Part shown: one piece after another, positions 61,530 to 64,000 of the stretch
How the letters are laid out: each line of letters opens with the position of its first letter
Numbering within the stretch: the first letter of the stretch is position 1
NCBI RefSeq assembly: GCF_001668725.1
Contig: NZ_LZKL01000025.1
Span: 1 to 64,000, forward strand
Direction of reading: 5' to 3'
Length of the DNA: 64,000 nt
DNA from: Mycobacterium sp. E787
GTDB lineage: Bacteria > Actinomycetota > Actinomycetes > Mycobacteriales > Mycobacteriaceae
Program-made: the position numbers and the translations under genes
The notes under the pieces: generated by a model
The model's database searches: none
Told to the model about the DNA's origin: nothing
The model's input: only the letters and a program-made list of their open reading frames with translations

Positions 61530-63224
61530 TCAGGCGTCGTAGAACAGCGTCCCGGTATTGAGCGGGCTGTACGAGAGGTAGATCGGGATGGTCTCGAATG
61601 GCGAATTGCCGGTATTGAATAGGCCGTTCGCCCCGCTGACCACAACCGGGGCCGTGGGGGCGGCGCCGACCGTTTCGTGGTAGATGGCGACGTTGTTGGC
61701 GGTGTAGACGGTCAGCGTCGTTCCCTGCGGAACGTAGCCGCCCACCGAGCCGGTGCCCAGCGACGCGGGGATGTCTCCCCACAGGCCACCGGAATCCACG
61801 AACGCGTCGTTGACGGTGACCGCGGTGCCGCCGTTGACCGACACCTTCAGCGTGGTCACGGGCGCGCCCGACGACGAGGTGAGGGCGGTCAGCGGGTTGG
61901 CGCCGAACTGCGCGCTACCCGCGGGCTCGTTGAGGAGCACACCCTGGCCGAGGGTGTCCGGCAGGGCTTGCACGGGGCTGGTGGACAACGGCCCGACCAG
62001 ATTGCTCCCGCCGATGCCCAGAACGGGAAGCCCGTCGGTGACCGGCAAATTCGTTGACATGCCGTTCTGCGTCTGTGTCACGGAGGTGACGACGGCAACC
62101 TGGGTCGGCTGGCTGACGATGCCGTTCCCGAAATTGACGGATGCCGAATACGTTGTGTACTTCTCGGTCAGGGTGTTTCCGCCGTCGCCGTAGGTGACGG
62201 TGCCGGTCCCGGTGGGCGTGCCCAGGGTCGCGAAATTGACGTCTTGCGGCGGAACGACCAGACCTCGAGATCCGGTGTCGAAGATCACCTGCGAGTTCGG
62301 CCCGCCGGCGATGGAGACGTCGACGTAGGGTCGGTTGATTTGCTGGTCCACCTGCACCGGGATGGTGGGCGCACCGCCGGTGCCGCCGGCGGCTCCGGGC
62401 AGGCCCAACATCCCGGCGGCGCCGCCGGTGCCGCCGGGACCGCCCGCGACCCCGCCTGGGCCGCCGGAAACCCCGCCGGTCCCGCCCGCGCCGCCGTTGC
62501 CGACGAGCGAGCCGCCGCGGCCGCCGATACCGCCGAGGCCGCCGAGCTCCCCGCCCAATCCGCCGGGGCCGCCGTTGCCGAACCACACCGCGCTGCCCCC
62601 GGCGCCCCCTGTGCCGAAGGGGCCGCCGATCCCGCCCGCGCCGCCGTTGCCCCAAAGCAAGCCGCCGGTGCCGCCGGGCCCGCCGGGCGCGTCCCAGCCG
62701 CCCATGCCGCCGGTGCCACCGAAGCCGATCAGCCCGGCCGGACCGCCCGGGCCGCCGGCTTGCCCGGTCGTTCCCGACCCGCCGCTGCCGCCGCTGCCCA
62801 GCAAGATACCGCCCGGCCCGCCGGCCTGCCCCGTCCCCGGCGCCCCGTTGAGGCCGTTGCCGATCAGCGGGCGCCCCACCAGCAGCTCGGTGGGCAGGTT
62901 GATCGCCCCCAGAACGTCCTGCCCGAGGAGCTGCAGCGGGTTGGTGCCGGCGGCCTCGGTCGCCGCATACGCGCCCGCGCCCGTGCTCAGCGCCCGGACG
63001 AACTGGGCGTGAAACGCCTCCGCCTGCGCGCCGAGCGCCTGATAGTCCAGGGCGTGGCCGGAAAACAGCGACGCGAGGGCGGCCGACACCTCGTCGCCGG
63101 CGGCCGCCACCACGGCGGTGGTCGAGGCCGCCGCCGCCCGGTGGGCCGCCGCCACCGACGATCCGATGCCCGCCAGGTCGCCGGCCGCATCCGCGACGAG
63201 TGCCGGCTCGATCAGCAACGACAT
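61530..63224 (-). CDS. PE_PGRS protein with aspartic protease domain (PecA-like)
   Basis: This 564-residue protein has three parts. A PE domain (residues 1-~95: [40 protein letters not shown], with YAATE as YxxxE) is followed by a Gly-rich PGRS region of about 110-290 (repeats of GGxGG, GGAGG). A C-terminal pepsin-like domain follows with Asp316 in IFDTGSRG and Asp477 in VDSGGLWG. This is the layout of the PecA/PE_PGRS35 proteins, which are exported by ESX-5 and cleave PE_PGRS proteins and LipY at the cell surface. It is a complete version with both catalytic aspartates. No PPE gene is adjacent. It is divergent from uvrC by 133 bp. Confidence 0.9.
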   Translation of the reverse strand: MSLLIEPALVADAAGDLAGIGSSVAAAHRAAAASTTAVVAAAGDEVSAALASLFSGHALDYQALGAQAEAFHAQFVRALSTGAGAYAATEAAGTNPLQLLGQDVLGAINLPTELLVGRPLIGNGLNGAPGTGQAGGPGGILLGSGGSGGSGTTGQAGGPGGPAGLIGFGGTGGMGGWDAPGGPGGTGGLLWGNGGAGGIGGPFGTGGAGGSAVWFGNGGPGGLGGELGGLGGIGGRGGSLVGNGGAGGTGGVSGGPGGVAGGPGGTGGAAGMLGLPGAAGGTGGAPTIPVQVDQQINRPYVDVSIAGGPNSQVIFDTGSRGLVVPPQDVNFATLGTPTGTGTVTYGDGGNTLTEKYTTYSASVNFGNGIVSQPTQVAVVTSVTQTQNGMSTNLPVTDGLPVLGIGGSNLVGPLSTSPVQALPDTLGQGVLLNEPAGSAQFGANPLTALTSSSGAPVTTLKVSVNGGTAVTVNDAFVDSGGLWGDIPASLGTGSVGGYVPQGTTLTVYTANNVAIYHETVGAAPTAPVVVSGANGLFNTGNSPFETIPIYLSYSPLNTGTLFYDA

Positions 63225-63357
63225 TCTTCGACCCCCAGCGCTACCGGCCGCCCAGCGATACGCGGATGGTAATCCGCCGCAGCGACGAATTTCGCAGTTT
63301 TCACGGCCTGCCGCCGGGCTTTCCCGGTGCCCGTGCGACGGCTACTAGCCTGGGAAC

Positions 63358-64000
63358 GTGCCAGATCCCGCAACGTATCGCCCCGCGCCCGGGTCCATCC
63401 CGGTCGAGCCCGGCGTCTACCGGTTCCGGGACGCGCACGGGCGGGTCATCTACGTCGGCAAGGCCAAGAGCCTGCGCAGCAGGCTGACGTCCTACTTCGC
63501 CGACGTCGCCGGCCTACATCCGCGAACCCGGCAGATGGTGACCACCGCGGCCAAGGTCGAGTGGACGGTGGTCAACACCGAAGTCGAGGCGCTGCAGCTG
63601 GAATACAACTGGATCAAGGAGTTCGATCCGCGCTTCAACGTCCGCTACCGCGACGACAAGTCCTACCCGGTGCTGGCCGTCACGCTGAACGAGGAGTTTC
63701 CCCGGCTGATGGTCTATCGCGGCCCGCGCCGCAAGGGTGTTCGCTATTTCGGCCCGTACTCCCATGCCTGGGCGATCCGCGAGACGCTGGATCTGCTCAC
63801 CCGCGTCTTCCCGGCGCGTACCTGCTCGGCCGGAGTCTTCAAGCGGCACAAGCAGATCGACCGCCCGTGCCTGCTCGGCTACATCGACAAATGCTCGGCC
63901 CCCTGCGTCGGCCGGGTCAGCGCCGAGCAGCATCGCCAGATCGTCGAGGACTTCTGCGACTTCCTGTCCGGCAAGACCGACCGGTTCGCGCGCGACCTGG
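63358..64000 (+). CDS. uvrC: UvrABC excinuclease subunit C, N-terminal part (runs off the right edge)
   Basis: UvrC makes both incisions in nucleotide excision repair. The visible 214 residues contain the GIY-YIG nuclease domain ([21 protein letters not shown], with the catalytic Tyr and Arg), [19 protein letters not shown] and [20 protein letters not shown]. The UvrC iron-sulfur/zinc cysteine set follows ([20 protein letters not shown], then KCSAPC). GTG at 63358 starts the family N-terminus. It is equivalent to Rv1420; the C-terminal RNase-H-like and HhH domains lie outside the window. In H37Rv lprH and Rv1419 lie between ribH/Rv1417 and uvrC; here the PE_PGRS protease does. Confidence 0.95.
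   Translation, partial: MPDPATYRPAPGSIPVEPGVYRFRDAHGRVIYVGKAKSLRSRLTSYFADVAGLHPRTRQMVTTAAKVEWTVVNTEVEALQLEYNWIKEFDPRFNVRYRDDKSYPVLAVTLNEEFPRLMVYRGPRRKGVRYFGPYSHAWAIRETLDLLTRVFPARTCSAGVFKRHKQIDRPCLLGYIDKCSAPCVGRVSAEQHRQIVEDFCDFLSGKTDRFARDL

Noticed and set aside
61233..61622. Open frames on both strands between the Excalibur gene and the PE_PGRS gene
   Set aside because: They run into the PE_PGRS coding region or lack any protein features; the 293-bp spacer is treated as non-coding.
62335..63012. Long proline-rich open frame antisense to the PE_PGRS gene
   Set aside because: It is the complement of the Gly-rich PGRS codons; the PE domain and protease motifs are on the minus strand.

Overview
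The window is high-GC chromosomal DNA from a slow-growing Mycobacterium, most like the M. avium complex. The signs are GTG starts, many ATGA/GTGA gene overlaps, PE and PE_PGRS proteins, LprG-P55, mIHF, and a gene order matching two M. tuberculosis H37Rv segments. Rv numbers given here come from memory of H37Rv synteny and were not looked up. No tRNA, rRNA, CRISPR array or complete insertion sequence was recognised.

Layout. (a) 1-97: the start of a probable transposase running off the left edge. (b) 0.2-10.3 kb: the block equivalent to Rv2540c-Rv2531c: shikimate genes aroC-aroK-aroB-aroQ, a B-4DMT membrane protein, pepQ, an extra PE gene, efp, nusB, a small membrane protein and a large Orn/Lys/Arg decarboxylase. 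(c) 10.3-15.4 kb: an accessory island with a small secreted-protein operon, a histidine kinase and response regulator that converge and overlap at their 3' ends, a four-repeat membrane protein and an MFS transporter. (d) 15.5-22.2 kb: a tightly coupled six-gene operon: GntR regulator, two-cluster ferredoxin, lipoprotein, permease, ATPase, and a flavoprotein fused to HEAT repeats. (e) 22.2-26.0 kb: GNAT enzyme, serine hydrolase, alpha/beta-hydrolase remnant, CBM2-like secreted protein and a DUF222/HNH protein. (f) 26.1-64 kb: the Rv1379-Rv1420 block: pyrR-pyrB-pyrC-(membrane protein)-carA-carB-pyrF, mihF-gmk-rpoZ-coaBC-metK, a flavin monooxygenase and P450 with a divergent AraC regulator, two HSL-family esterases, priA, a MarR regulator and methyltransferase, fmt-rsmB-rpe-ribD, lprG-P55, riboflavin genes, a PE_PGRS aspartic protease and the start of uvrC.

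How the genes work together. The housekeeping blocks cover chorismate synthesis, de novo pyrimidine synthesis (with a recognisable PyrR-binding sequence at the pyrR ribosome-binding site), CoA, SAM and riboflavin synthesis, and cell-envelope lipid export. The 15.5-22.2 kb operon is the best candidate for an undescribed system. Its flavoprotein and ferredoxin resemble the two subunits of dissimilatory adenylylsulfate (APS) reductase, but they sit with a dedicated sulfonate/taurine-type importer, carry a HEAT-repeat fusion, and appear to lack one substrate-binding arginine. A second lead is a conserved promoter design at 10.9 and 13.9 kb: two TCTCAGCG repeats 11 bp apart, 9 bp, then a -10 box. 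It links the two-component system to its own operon and to a small secreted protein.
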